Numbered from the stretch's first letter, positions 48,340 through 61,874 are shown. The stretch: 64,000 bases of DNA from Brugia malayi (GCF_000002995.4 NW_025062479.1:2315721-2379720); one strand, 5' to 3'. Numbers and translations: made by a program. The notes: generated by a model from the letters alone, not told the origin.

Positions 48340-50710
48340 GAAAGAATGATATGATCATTGTTCGATTGATAAAAAATTTCTGAACAATGCCAAATATTGA
48401 AATGAACCGTAAAATTGAAGAAGAATGGAAAACAAAAAGAAATAGAAAAAGAAAGAAAAATTTCTAACTGATAAAAAATATCAATGTGTCACTCGGGTGA
48501 TATAGCAATAGTAAATTACTGGTACTGATGAAAATATGATTTGGAAAAGTTATAAACGGTTTTAAAGTTTCAACATTGTACAGAACAATATTACAGTGAT
48601 ATGAGACATCAACGGAAAAGAAAATCGAAGTTCAAGGACATATGGAGAAAAATGAACAAACTGATTTGTACACATTTCGAAATGTGACAAAATTGAATCG
48701 TTGTCAAATTACTGGGATATTTTTTGTTAATTGAAATATTTTCATTTAATTATAATATTATCATTGCAAATTTAATTAGTTATATATTCATATATTTTTA
48801 AATTTATTTGCATTAATGAATTTAATTTGTATGTTTAATTTATATATTGTTTTATTTATCGAATTATTTGTTTGTTTGCTTATTTATTTATTCGTTTGTT
48901 TTTTATCCATTATATATTCTACAATTTTTAACTTTTACAAATCAAAATTTTTAATGATTTTGTTATTCATAATCATGAACTTTTTGCAACATAAATAATT
49001 AATTATGACAAATTTGAAATAAGCCGATAAAAGGATTAATTTGAAATTACCAAAATATTGATATCATGCCGATATAGAGATACGTCATATCTATTAAGAA
49101 TGAAGTATTTACCACTGGAAGAAAAAAAAAAAATGTATTAATAATTTTTGACTCAAAAATAAAACAGCCATTGAAAATAATTTTTGACAAGCTGAAGATG
49201 AAGTTTTATTATCCACAAAATATTACTCACATTTCATTTTAATTGTTTGTCAGCTGTCAATGCTTACATTAGCAGATGTTTTAAAAGAACTATTGGATGT
49301 TAAATTACATTTTTTTTTTTTTAAAATGTTGTTTAGCTGTTTGTATGAAACTTGTCAAATAGCATACATTTATTTCATTTATAATTAGAAATGAGGAATG
49401 CTTCACAAGGAAATGCAATTAATTTCAGATTGCTATATCGTAAAAACCATATTAATGGTTTCTTAAAATGAAAAAAAAAAAAAGAAAGAAATAGTTTAAC
49501 AAAGGTTGCATTATAGATAAAAAGAAAAGAAAAAAAGAAATGAAGATGTAATAAACTGTTTAATTTGATATCATTTAGTAAGAAAATTTATTCTTTTTCA
49601 TTTTCTTTTTAAATCAATTGAGTAAATCTAATCAATATTGAAAATTATTGCATTTCCATTCAAAAAGAGTGGAAAAGCAACAAAATTAAATCAATATCTT
49701 AGTTTAAATGCAAATTAATTTTGTGAAAAGTTATATGTATTTAATGGATAGAGGAAATTTTAATATAATTGATGAAAATGTGAAAAAACTTCCAAATGAT
49801 ATTATGATATCAATGCATCATTGTGGAAAAAAAGCACATAAAATTGTTCTGAAATGCTAATGTTTTCTTAAATTTGACAAAAACAAAAAAAAAAAAAAAA
49901 AGAACTCTTGAATTTGAGATGAAATTAGTAATTAGTGAAGTGCACTAAGTTATTTGCCAAAAATGAAGTGAATTGTTTTCTTTCTTCCAAATAGCATCCA
50001 ATTCGAAAATGCAATCTGGTAACTTAGAATGAGTTACCTAAGAAACTTTATTCTTCTTCGTTGACAAAATTTACAAAATATTTTAAAGATTTCAAATGAT
50101 TTCTCAAAAATTAGAAATAATAATTTAATTAAATTCAACACTTATACATTATAAGATATTAAATAAAAAGTACATAAAATAAAAAAAAAAAAAAAAAATA
50201 AGAGGTGGAATGAAATCCTATGATGGCTTATTTCTTTAGGTATTTAAAATTACATTTCTGAAGCTTCCGGGACAAATACGTCCAAGCCGGATCTTACTTC
50301 AAGAATTTATTACATAGCTGGATAGCAGCATTGCATTGTAATATTTGCGCTCGGTGAAGCAGAGGAAATGCTTTTATTGAAGTATCCAACCGTTGAATAT
50401 GACAAAAACACATTCAAACCTAGAATTCCTTTCTTTCATCCTTTTTTGATAAGAAAATTTTCTATAACTATTGACTAAAAGTTTTTCGGACAGTATAACT
50501 GAATACTTTTCTTCCTTCTTTTTCCTGTGAAAAAAAGAAAAAAATGTTTGGAAAAAAATAGCAGAAATGCTTGAATAGAGACATTAAAATTGAAAGTTTG
50601 GAAAAAATTTGTCATCTAAATTTTTTTTTGCTCAAATAATAATGAAGGATTATGATTCAAAATGATTATATGTTCAAACACTCTTTTTTTTATTTTATTT
50701 TTCTAACTTG

Positions 50711-50735
50711 ATAATAATAATAATAATAATAATCA
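50711..50735. repeat. (AAT)n microsatellite
   Basis: Eight ATA/TAA units. Confidence 0.85.
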
Positions 50736-53161
50736 ATTTAGTGTAAATGGGAATTAAACTAACCAAGATTAACTGTAATTGATCTAATACAGTAATACTA
50801 TAATCGTAGAAAAATGCTTAAATGTTAGCATAGAAATGAAACTGTATAAGAAACAATAATTAGTAGCACAATAAGTTTATTATCTTATATACATACTTTT
50901 TTTGGTCGTCTATAATTTGCTAAATAATTTCAAGCATAAATAAGAAATTTTAATTGTGATAATAATAGCTATCAGGAATTAATTAATTAATTTATTTATT
51001 TATTCAATAAAATATTCCCTGAAATTCTAGTACAGTAAAAATGATTGCAAATATTTCTTTCACATTACACATTAATCATTTGGCCAGATTGATTTACGAT
51101 AAATTCATAAATTACTCAGGAACTTTAATATGCTTTTGGTCTGTAATGATATACTAATGCTTTAAAACGAAAAATATAATAATGTGTTTTTTTTTTCAAT
51201 TATAAATTTTGGATAAATTTTTGAACAATTAAAAAACAGGTTCCAAAAAAAACAAATTCCTTAGTGTTGTAAAATGCGAGAAAAAATGAGTGAGAAAGAG
51301 GTAAATTCGTAAATTTTGAACAAATTTGACTAAACAATGTAATTGCAATAATATTAATAATTATTAACAGGATAGAATGGAAATCTTTGTGAATTATAAT
51401 TTTTTATATCAAAAAATTCGAAAGAAAGAAAAGAAAGAATAACAAGAAATATCAATAAAAATTGAATAAAATTCCCAACTTTTTATAATTCCGTTTGTGT
51501 ATCATTGAAAATCCAAACATCTAAATGAGAAAGAAAAAAAAAATGTTATTAAATGATCAAACAGAATTATGAACAAACTGTAACAGAGAGAAGAAAGAAA
51601 AACGAAAGAGGGAAATGAAAATTTTAGAGCCCAAAGTCTAGAGATTAAATTGATATATGCGATAGTTTGAAATAGTGTAAAATGTAGAATTAAGATAAAT
51701 TATACTGCTATTGTTTTTTTTTCCTGAAAGTTCTTTAAATTATGTATTAATCAAACGATGAAGTAATAATGATGAGATTAAGAATTATAATATGAAAGTT
51801 ATCATATTTTCAAAATTATCAATTTTTCAAACTTCTAATCAAAACATCTATCATCATATCCGATTTTATTAACAGAATAATGCAACAAAAAGAATGCTAA
51901 TTTATTCATCAAATTAGGTTAGTAATAAAAAAAAAAGCGAAAATATTTTTCTACTAATTGATGAAATAATTGATATGAGCCATCTAAAAGTGCAAATTTC
52001 ATCTGTTTTATCACCTCCTCTCTCCTCCCCTACATTATTTATATTTTTAAAATATTCATAATAGTATGAAATGAAATCAAAGTGGTTAATCATCAGAAAA
52101 AAATTCGGTGCGATGCATACATACTAAATCATCCGCTAATTTACAATTTAATTAATTGGTGCAAGTTGATAGTTCGTCAATATTGTGAACGTTGTTAAGC
52201 TATCAATAATTGTTCTATTCGAATGATACTTATAATGATCATTTATAAATTTCGAACTAATTTGATAAGATATAGTTTATTTTACAATTTATTTGATCAT
52301 AATTTTATTTTACAATTTATTCGACCATAATTTTCCATCGCGGGATTATGGGAATGTTAGAAGTGAAAACTCATTTTATGCACTTAAGATTTAACTTCAT
52401 TGAAATGAGAAATAAACTTTTGTTCATGCAATCAAATTTGTTGAAAAATCTTAAATTTGATATTTTTCATTAAAAGGATACATTTTAATAAATTCAAAAG
52501 AAATAGGTTAGAATTAAAAAAATCTCCTTTAGCAAAATTTACTTAATAAATGTAAAATTTACAGTAGTTGCCTAATGCTATTAATTATCAAAGAAAAAAA
52601 AAAAGGAAATCTGACAAAAAATACATCGAATTAAATTTTCCTCCATACTTTTTATTTATTCGTTTATTTATTTTATGTTTTTAATAAATTGTGGTGATGT
52701 TTCATATTTAAAATGAAATTTACAAAATTTACAATTAATATTAAAAATTATGACTGTACATGGGAATAAAATTCACACAAAAAAAAATATCTAACAATTG
52801 GCATTAATCTGTTAATTTTACAGTAAATTATTGTTGTGTCAAAAGAAACCAACACATAATTCGTGCTTAAAAAACATGTGAAATTTGTAAAGTTTAAAAA
52901 TATCAGGGAAAATTCACTGCAATATAATCAATCAATTTTAAATTTGTTCTAAAATTGTTAAAAAAGAAGAAAAAAAAATGAATAAACAAAAGAAATAAAA
53001 TTAATAAAAACAAACAAGAAGTAGAGAAAAAATATTAGTTCTTTAACAAATTATCGTTTAAATATTGCAAAAGTATGAAAAGTGCAGAAATGAATTTGAT
53101 CGAATGAAATTTGTTTTTCGTCCTCTTTGCTTCTTGCTTATTCATAAAGAAAAATGGAAAA

Positions 53162-53165
<4 letters not shown>

Positions 53166-53202
<37 letters not shown>
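53166..53202. repeat. Long poly-A tract
   Basis: Almost 40 uninterrupted A residues, the longest homopolymer in the window. Confidence 0.9.
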
Positions 53203-55036
53203 AAAGCCAAGTGAAGATATGGAAAAGTGCGTAACCTTGGTAACCAATAACTTTTTTTTTCATTTCATTTTTGTTAAGGATATGAAAAGGATAAGAGGGG
53301 AATAAAGAGGTAAGTAAAAAGAGAAAGGGAGAGAGAGAAAGAAAGAAGAAGGAAAAATTTATTCATTTCACCATATATTATAAAAATGAGTGATACATTT
53401 GATTTATGCCATCTAACATAATAATTGCTATTGAAACCTTTTTCTTTTCTCTTTTTTTTTTAAAAAAAAAGAGAAAAAAAGAAAGAGAAAAAGAACTTAA
53501 AGGGTTTACCTCGTTGCAATTCACTTTTCATACATTAAATATGACGGAAAGGAGTGATGAAATTGAAGATGAAAGAAGGAGGAATGAAGAAGAGAATAAA
53601 TGATAAATTGTTAAAATAGAAGAATGCTTACAACATTATTTAATTAATTGATCTTTTATTACTAAATTTAATTTATTTTACGTAATACTTTTGCATTTTG
53701 CATAGAATTTTTCATCGTAAAAAGCATCAATACTTCTAATATAATATTCATAATTGAATAATTTATGAAAATGAATGAATTAAGTTATCCATTTCTGTAA
53801 TAGAAAGTATAAATGTATTAGTTTCAAAATAAAAAATAAAAAAAGTAACACGTTAAAAAAGTAAGTGAATAATATCATTGACGAATGAATGAAATAAAAT
53901 TTCATGAAATTTGTCATTTATAATCTATGATTACAATGTCAATTCTAAAATGATTTAATGATTCTAAAATGAAGGTGTAATATAATTTCGTTAAATTAGT
54001 ATAATATAAAGCCTCAAAAATATACTAAAAACTATTTTTTTGAAAAAAATTTTCCTATAACATTATGCGTTTTCACTTAAATACGAATTAATTATATGAT
54101 CTCACTAAGAATGTTGCATTATTACGTTTATTATTATTGTTATTATTATTACTATTATCATCATTGTTATTAATTATTACTATTAATTATTATTACCAAT
54201 ATTAGAGAAAAGAACACCAGAGAAAGAAACATTTCAGTAAGTAAAAATTTCCCGATTTTTTTTGTTTTTTTTTGAAAAAAATTATATGGACCAATTTCTA
54301 AAAATTGTGAAATTTTTATTATTTCTTTTTTCTTTTCTTCTTTTTTATTAAACTATGCAGACTAAATCAAGTGTAATATTTATGTAACTTAGAACAGTGT
54401 TTGTAACTCATATTATCGCTGCTGAGGGTTTTTCAATATCAAAATATTCATATCAAATGCTGTGAATTATTTCTTCATCATAAATTTGCGCATTAAATTA
54501 GCTACTAATTAAATCACAATATACCAACTAAACTTTAGTCATTTGTTTTAATAATCAGTATATCATAAAATTAACTCAGTAATTTTAAAGATGATCTGAA
54601 CTAGGTTTGATTTTAAATAATTTAAGATCAAAACATAAAGATTTGAAAATTTACACTAAGGATGTTAAATGTAGATGAGTAATTGATAAACGGAAGTTCA
54701 ATTTGATGCTTTATCATTTTTACTTCATAGCAATCATTAAAAAAGAAAATAAAAAAAAGCTGCGAACAAAACTTTTAAGCAATTGGATATTTTACATTAT
54801 AATTGATAAAAAAAGCTTTCCAATTTTTTGTCATCAATTAAATTAGTTTATTCTATATTCCTGTTAAAGTTGGTGGTAGATAACTCATAATTGGTATTCT
54901 CTTCCTAAATTAGAGTTTTAGTAAATTAGTTAGAACAGCATACTTTATATAACATTATTTTTACTCAATCACTTCACCTAACTTTATGATTAAAATTGTC
55001 TAATTTTGATTAGAATTGGAATTACAATAACAATAG

Positions 55037-55069
55037 TCAATTAATACAAAAATAAAATTGCGAAGCAAA
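55037..55069. repeat. 33-bp direct repeat, left copy
   Basis: Begins TCAATTAATACAAAAATAAA and ends TTGCGAAGCAAA. An exact second copy lies at 55504-55536. The two copies overlap the ends of the left arm of the large inverted repeat. Confidence 0.9.
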
Positions 55070-55507
55070 CAAATCATTGATCAGAAATTTCTCGCATTTT
55101 GTTTAATTTCAATTTGTTTCCATTTATGATATTCTTTATAATTAATATCGTTATGTGAAGTATGAAATTGTTTTGTTAAAACTATATCTAATATAACACG
55201 CATATCTATATGTTTGATATCTAATAAAACATACATTTGCTTGAATTTGATGAAAGTTTATATTTTGAAAAAATGTACTTATAAATATGAATGAATATAT
55301 AAATGAAATTATAAATGAAAATATCTAGAATATATGAAAGAATGAAAAGTGTAATTATTTCAATTGTAAATTGAATACTCATTTTTCTATTTCATCATCG
55401 ATCAAAACTATTTGTTTATTCGGTAATAATTAACCACTTTTTTCAAAATTTTCAACGATAATTCATTTTTAAATTTGCTATCTAAAAATTTTGTCCACAC
55501 TTTTCAA
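55066..55507 (+). repeat. Large inverted repeat, left arm
   Basis: Its reverse complement is found at 56105-56545 with only a few mismatches, mostly near the inner end (CTATCTAAAAATTTTGTCCACAC against CTATCTAGAATTTTTCTCCACAC). The arm is about 442 bases, AT-rich and non-coding. The two arms could fold into one very long hairpin. Confidence 0.93.
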
Positions 55508-55536
55508 TTAATACAAAAATAAAATTGCGAAGCAAA
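55504..55536. repeat. 33-bp direct repeat, right copy
   Basis: Exact copy of 55037-55069, located where the left arm meets the spacer. Confidence 0.9.
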
Positions 55537-56104
55537 AATAATGCAGCGAATACTCATGACAAAGTGATGTTAAATAAAAAATGTTTACTTTAAAAAAACT
55601 AGGATTAAAAACTAGTTTTTCGTCGTTATTAAAAATAAGATATGTTTTTCTAATGGGATATATTCCAATGTAGACTATTATTTAGTCACTCCAGAAAGTT
55701 TCGTAAAACAAAGAACTTTGTTTCATGGTAAATAAACAAATAAAATCAAAAAAAAAGTGAATTTACTAAATATCCCAATTATTTCGCTATTCACTGCTTC
55801 ATTGTTTAAAGGATAACAGTAGATAAGTACAAATTTCATTTGCAAGAAATGGCATAAAATTAATAATTGTAATTTCCTATGTGCGATTTATTGGTAGAAT
55901 TCATAATTTGAATTCGCAATTAAAGAGATGGAAAAAGAATTTTTTGCTTGGTTTTGGACAATTTGTGATTTTTACATTTATTTAGTGCATGCTTAATTGT
56001 CTGTATTTGTTATCAGCTGATAATCAAAACATGAAGTGCGGAGAAAATAAGAATTGTTTATTGTATGGATATCGATTAAATGGTTTCTTAAGCAATGGTA
56101 ATAT

Positions 56105-56545
56105 TTGAAAAGTGTGGAGAAAAATTCTAGATAGCAAATTTAAAAATAAATTATTTTGAAAATTTTGAAAAAAATGGTTAATTATTACCGAATAAACAAA
56201 TAGTTTTGATCGATGATGAAATAGAAAAATGAGTATTCAATTTACAATTGAAATAATTACACTTTTCATTCTTTCATATATTCTAGATATTTTCATTTAT
56301 AATTTCATTTATATATTCATTCATATTTATAAGTACATTTTTTCAAAATATAAACTTTCATCAAATTCAAGCAAATGTATGTTTTATTAGATATCAAACA
56401 TATAGATATGCGTGTTATATTAGATATAGTTTTAACAAAACAATTTCATACTTCACATAACGATATTAATTATAAAGAATATCATAAATGGAAACAAATT
56501 GAAATTAAACAAAATGCGAGAAATTTCTGATCAATGATTTGTTTG
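56105..56545 (-). repeat. Large inverted repeat, right arm
   Basis: Reverse complement of 55066-55507. The spacer between the arms (55508-56104) is about 600 bases and shows no ORF or known element. No TTAA/TA target duplication or transposase was found. Confidence 0.93.
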
Positions 56546-58300
56546 AATTAAATTTAAATTGAAGCATTACTAATGAGTGTCACGAAAGCATTATGATAAA
56601 AAATTATTGTAATGAATATATGTATAAGACCTTGAAATTTAAGAATGTCAAAAAAATTGACATTCTTATAAAAAGTAAGAAAAAAAGTTATTTTTCTTTC
56701 GAAAGAATTTTTTTTTTTTTCAATGGAAAAACTAAAATAGGGCATGAAATAATATATAGGAAGAGTGAAATGTATCATACAGGTATTAGATCAAGGTAAA
56801 AGGAATGGATAGCACTTTTTTGTTTTGTTTTGTTTAGTTCTTAACAATTGTAATGATTTCTGCATTTTATATATTCGAAAAATTCAAATGACAAATTCTT
56901 TCACGTTTTTTTTTTTCAACCTATCACATTTTTAATATATGTTTATTATCTTTGTATTATTAATATAAATAAATTAATTTTGAACAAAAATTTACAAATC
57001 TTTCAATCATTTCTACCTTTTTTTCTAGAAAAAAAAAAAAAAAAAAGAAGAACGATGTGTTATTTTTTTTAAGAAACAAAGCTAAATTCACACCATTTAA
57101 AAAAAAAAGGTTAATTTTGGAAAAAATTACAGTATCCCAATTGTGCAACACGCATAAAACCAGTGTTAAATTTAAATAGCAAAAAAAAAAAAAAAAAGAA
57201 AGCAAGGAAAAGTATAGATGTATTTGAAAAAAATTTGTAAACAGTAAGTAGTAAGGTGAAGTAAGAATCTCATACCTTTTTTTTCATGCTATTTTTATGC
57301 TTTAAAAATTATGGAAATTTTATGCCCGAATGATTTGTTTACATTAAAAGTATAAATGTAACATATATGTAATAGTGAAGGAATGAAAAAAATTGCTATT
57401 CTAATATTTTAAGTATGACAAAGACGGTAATAACGCGCCGATCAATGAGACACTCGGATGATACATTCATAGTGTCTTCAATTTAAAATTATATCGTTAA
57501 GTTCCTTTTCCTTTCTTTCTTCTCTTTTAAATTTCGCAACTTCTCTCTAACAGAACACACATGCAACACTCCAATGAATTTAATCATGTATTTTCATTGT
57601 GTGTCGTTTTGTGTGGTAATCTCTGATGCCATCAATTAAAATGGTTATAATTTTTTTGAATAGTTGAACAATTTGCTCCGTAACGCAGCAAAGAAATTCA
57701 CCGACGTATGCTATGTTACGATAATATAGAAAACGTAGTATTGACGTCCTTTGACTTTTCTACTATCAACTTTTGTTAAACAATTTACAATTCAAATGAA
57801 ATGCAAATTTATTCTCTGGACAGGCAATTGATGAAAAAAATATCAAACATTCATACAATTATAAAATCGACAGATGGAGATCTGGATGGATCTAAGTGGC
57901 TTAAAAATACATGGTAAATGAATAATCAATATTCATTATGACAGGATATTTCAATGTAACAGAATTTCAGTATAATTCAATCTAAAAGGACAATAAAAGT
58001 TTTTCAAAACAAAAGGAAATAATTTCATTCTCAAAAGGGGAAAGAAAGGAGCATTTCTTTAAACTGACTAACATTTGATGCAAAAAAAATCTATAATATT
58101 CTCAAGATTAAAAGCCAGCGTATGGGGCAGTTGAACTCTTGTCATTATTTTTCTCATGTTTCACAGATAACCTTCATCCAAATAAAAAGCATGTAGATGT
58201 AAACACATCAAATGAACTGTGAATAAGACTAGCACAAACAACAATTCAGAACTCTGAAATGCTGGGAGTAAAATAAAAAAGGAAAAGCAGATATAAATGA
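56546..58300. other. Intergenic stretch, no gene seen
   Basis: AT-rich with a short perfect palindrome near 56640-56667 (AAGAATGTCAA / TTGACATTCTT). The part at 57420-57740 is less AT-rich and contains ACGCGCCGATCAATGAGACACTCGG-like unique sequence, but no ORF or RNA fold is obvious. Confidence 0.5.
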
Positions 58301-58306
58301 TTTATT
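58301..58306 (-). terminator. Poly(A) signal of the phosphotransferase gene
   Basis: AATAAA on the minus strand only 7 bases after the TGA stop, implying a very short 3' UTR unless a later signal is used. Confidence 0.5.
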
Positions 58307-58312
58307 ACATTT

Positions 58313-61054
58313 TCACTGCGCCATCTTTTCCAGTGATTCATTTAGAGGTTTTAAGGAGAAACAATAAACCCTGAGGTGTGCACATAACTGCCGAATGATC
58401 ATGACACAGTATAATGACAGGCTGGCATAAGCATACACCTTAAAATAAAGATTACGGCCAATTATAAAACGATACTGATATATTCTACATAAAAGTAAGC
58501 TTCAAAACCGTCAATATTATGCAAGCTTGTTAAGCTGACAAAATGCTTTAGATGCATCATGTATTGTGAATGCGTATTAAGCGTAACATAAAATACGCTT
58601 CAAAGGTCAATCCATTCCATCGTTTCCCAGTAGTGCTAGTAGCTTGCTCATATAAATAAAACGAAGCTTCATTTTAAAGTGAAGTATTAAAACCCTGTCA
58701 GATATTTTTGCTTTTAATTTTTCCATCCACTTCATTTATAAACAAATTATGAGTCTTGATTTTAAAGAACTGATTGCAATGACTATTATGACTATTTATA
58801 ATTAAGTGTTAATATATATAGTCGAAAGAATAAAAAACCAACTGGACAATGAAAATAATAATGATTAAGAAAACTTACTGTCACACAAAGGAGAAGATAG
58901 AACTCGTCCAGCGGCATATCGTAATACTGATTAAGCATCATCATCAAAGGTGAGAGATAAATCCAATCCCACATAGCTAATTCACTGCGACTCATATGAG
59001 CCAATATTAATCTGAAAACTTTTGCAGGCCAATTTTTCAAGTTTTTCCCTTTACCAACATTTATTCAGAATGCTGCTATTGATAAGGAACATTTGAAAAG
59101 GAAAAACTATGTACTGTCCCGTTACAACTTCAAATAATTATTCCTGCATCGTTTTAAGATAACAAATCAAAACCAAGCATGGTTCTTAAAAGTCCCGCTC
59201 TTTAACGTGTTTTTACTTTTGGGTACATAAATTCATGACATTTTAATTCAAACTATCCATATGTTAACTTGTGGAAGCAGATGTGTAATGAAAATGGGAA
59301 TATAAAATGTAAGCTTACCTCATGGTAGCTTTCGTTGACACTGCACCAAGACATAAAGTAAACAAAGTGATATGGTCATCATAAACTGCTGTCACAGATT
59401 TACTGTATATCATGCAAAACGGTGTTATCATCATCAGGAGTGGTATTAGAGGTGATAAAACAGATGTGTCCTGAAATATATAACAATATAAACTGCATTT
59501 CAAAAAAAAAGAAATTGATGAAACCTATAAACAAGAGAGACTTCAGATCGAATCCTTCTTTTGAACTTACCGCAACAGTAGATCCATTCTTCCCAACACC
59601 TTCAGTAACAACATCTACAAGATAGTCACCAATCTGCGATACGCACATTAAGGAAGAGATGAAAATAGCCACATGCTTTAAACTGATATGTAGGAGCTGA
59701 AATAGATCTCTTTAACAAAAGAACTCAAACTGACTTTTCCAAAATGCTTCATATACCGATACATTACTGTCAAAACTAGGAAGAAACAGCTTTAAAATAA
59801 CCTTTTCTGTCCAAAAACCTGTGCCAAATATAGATGTCATTAACAGGACGACTAATATGGTCATTTGCGCCTCAGTGACGTCAAACCTGCAAAAACATTG
59901 TGACAATTTTTTTTTGTAGAAGGAGATTAAAATTCAAATTTTATTGCTTTGAAATAGACGGACATCCTGAAACGAAAAAAAAACTTGCTTTGCAAATTTT
60001 AAGCGCCCCGTGCAATACGTGCTCCAGTGTGCACAATAAAAAAGTACAACAGATAAAACAGTTACAAACAGCACCATGTAACGTTCCTGCCCCAGTAACA
60101 TTGCGTAACAAACATTTAGTGTGACAAGTACTGAAATATTCACATGAGTGCAAAATAAATTATAAAATGAGCTTGAAGAAATCATCGTATTTGCATAATG
60201 GTGATGAGTTAGAAAGCAATTAAAGCTATGCGATTTCTTACAGCAAATATCGATTTACATCTAAACAACAAACCCTGCGACATGGCATCACAACCATGAT
60301 CGAGTAGTTCACCTAAGGGCGAACTAGAGCCTGTACGACGAGCTTGCTTCCCATCAGTAGCATCCAATGTTTGGTATAAAAATACTCCAAGTGCTGCTTG
60401 GAAATATGCCCAAGATGACGCCTGTAATAACAGCTCTAACTGCTTCATTTGTGGCGCTTTACTTACGATTTATTTCTAACGGCTGTATCCAAATTTATTA
60501 ACATAGATGATAGACTGCTTATAATGGACATAGAAGTTAAACTTACAGCAACTTTGGCATCATACGAGAAACAAGCCAAGATGAGTACAGTTACAAGGTT
60601 TATAAAAAATCCCGACATAGTGATTACATTTGGAGCAATCCACATAGGATAAAATCGAACGACATATTCCCAGAATCTGGAATCCACTTAGCAACAAGAG
60701 CGGTGTTTTTCGGGCTACTTTTAATTTCCTTCAATGGAAAACTTACTACTGTCTTCTTCGTGTTCCCAATTCTACTATTAGCACATTAATAGGACATTAA
60801 AAGGATTCTCTGAAGATAAAAATTCGCGAGTAGTTTAATCCTTTTGTAAACTTGATAAATTTAAAAACGGCAGTAAACTAGCAAGAAAGCCGTTTTAAAA
60901 TATACCGTTTCATGCAGTACTCATCGAGCCAAGATATATCAACTGCAGAATATTTATGCTCCCGCAAACGGTTCATTTGTGCAACTCGAAGCTGGCAATC
61001 ACCTTCCAAATAATCTTCCCATGCATTACGTACTGACCACTTCACATATTCCAT
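58313..61054 (-). CDS. Choline/ethanolamine phosphotransferase (CEPT family)
   Basis: Transfers phosphocholine or phosphoethanolamine from the CDP-alcohol to diacylglycerol, the last step of the Kennedy pathway, in ER or Golgi membranes. Nine exons in phase give 411 residues, the usual length: 61054-60906, 60676-60547, 60421-60274, 60130-59989, 59886-59757, 59696-59571, 59470-59319, 59011-58879, 58438-58313. The CDP-alcohol phosphatidyltransferase motif DG-x2-AR-x8-G-x3-D-x3-D is intact (D116, G117, A120, R121, G130, D134, D138) within [20 protein letters not shown]. Other matches to human CEPT1 are [36 protein letters not shown] and [10 protein letters not shown]. Several hydrophobic segments fit a multi-pass enzyme. 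The intron after 59989 begins GCAAGT, a GC-AG intron; a GT reading gives a stop. The ATG lies 6 bases after TTTAG. Substrate preference (choline or ethanolamine) cannot be told from sequence. Confidence 0.96.
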
Positions 61055-61060
61055 AGTTCT

Positions 61061-61063
61061 CTA
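61061..61063 (-). promoter_or_regulatory. Likely trans-splice acceptor of the phosphotransferase gene
   Basis: Minus-strand GAATTTAG lies 6 bases before the ATG, with no upstream in-frame coding. Its position about 200 bases after a poly(A) signal of the upstream gene fits an SL2-type operon junction. The spliced leader itself is not in the window. Confidence 0.5.
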
Positions 61064-61258
61064 AATTCTCTATATAAATACTTAGGTTACAAAAGCTACC
61101 AACGATATTTAAATAATCCAATAGTTCGTATCATAAGAAGAAATTGTTGAAATATGAACCGGAAGAAGCGTTCTTCATAGGTATGTTCATCGTTTTCGAA
61201 TATATGGAAAAAAATTGGAAGAACGGAATTGAAAAAAGGAAGGCATTTAACAAAAACC

Positions 61259-61264
61259 TTTATT
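61259..61264 (-). terminator. Poly(A) signal of the upstream minus-strand gene
   Basis: AATAAA on the minus strand about 110 bases after the stop at 61376-61378 and 205 bases before the phosphotransferase ATG. Confidence 0.45.
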
Positions 61265-61375
61265 GGAAATCTTCGGAGAAAATCATTCTGTGATAATATT
61301 ATAAAAAAACACATGAAGTCTATCACTGTTGTACTGGAGAAAAAAGGAGTAAAAAGAAAGCTAGGAGAAGGGATG

Positions 61376-61534
61376 TTATCCAACTAGAACACCAGTTAGG
61401 CATCGCTGAACAATACAAATGATTTGCAACAAGTCTTGTAAATCGGAACCGGTAAGTCCATAAAGAACTTCTACTGGAACAAATACCGGACAACTACCAA
61501 ATAAAAGAAATACCAATAAAGCAATAAAGAAAAA
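61376..61534 (-). CDS. Possible last exon of an unrecognised membrane or secreted protein
   Basis: Opens after the acceptor CCTCTTATAG and encodes 52 residues before TAA. It starts with a strongly hydrophobic helix (FFFIALLVFLLFGSCPVF), then a polar part (LYGLTGSDLQDLLQIICIVQ) and a hydrophobic end. An in-frame TAG just upstream means it needs splicing from an earlier exon, perhaps 61895-62075. No family recognised. It would be the 3' end of the gene upstream of the phosphotransferase. Confidence 0.35.
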   Translation of the reverse strand, partial: FFFIALLVFLLFGSCPVFVPVEVLYGLTGSDLQDLLQIICIVQRCLTGVLVG

Positions 61535-61874
61535 CTATAAGAGGTGGTTGAGTGAAGAGGAGCTTCCATTTCTCATTTCATAAGCACACGAATTACTGTA
61601 TCGTCTCATATGAAAAGCCTCAGACAGCATCTACAGGGTAGACTACTGTTATTGGTTTAATAAGCATGTATATTTGTGCTTAACTCTTTGTAACATTAAA
61701 CATAGCACAAGACCTATACATTTGTAAAAAGCGCTATCCTTTTTCCCACCAATCACTTCCTTAAAACGCCAAAAGGTTGTTAAATTAGACAAATAGATTC
61801 CCGACACCTAACATCTATAACCCTTTTGCTTTTGTGAAGGTAAAGGCAATTTGAAATACGGGCCACGTCATCTT

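Larger units (their letters stand above)
41611..55036. other. 13-kb gene-poor stretch
   Basis: Upstream of the PMCA start codon, so its promoter should lie here. The codon is preceded by TGTAAGCAG/GT, a possible trans-splice acceptor. The rest is AT-rich with long A runs (48306-48338, 53166-53202), AAT runs (50711-50735, 54123-54195) and a TG/TA-rich run (47165-47215). Short purine-rich GC islands occur at 42375-42445 and 45435-45480. ORFs are short and of low complexity. I see no coding, tRNA or rRNA gene. Confidence 0.6.

Noticed and set aside
56640..56667. Perfect short palindrome AAGAATGTCAA/TTGACATTCTT
   Set aside because: Stem of about 11 bp with A-rich loop and no T-run or gene end nearby, so no supported function.
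41611..58300. CRISPR arrays, rRNA, tRNA or virus-like genes in the large gene-poor stretch
   Set aside because: No spaced identical repeats, tRNA B-box plus acceptor stem, rRNA core sequence or viral motifs seen; the simple repeats are ordinary homopolymers and microsatellites.
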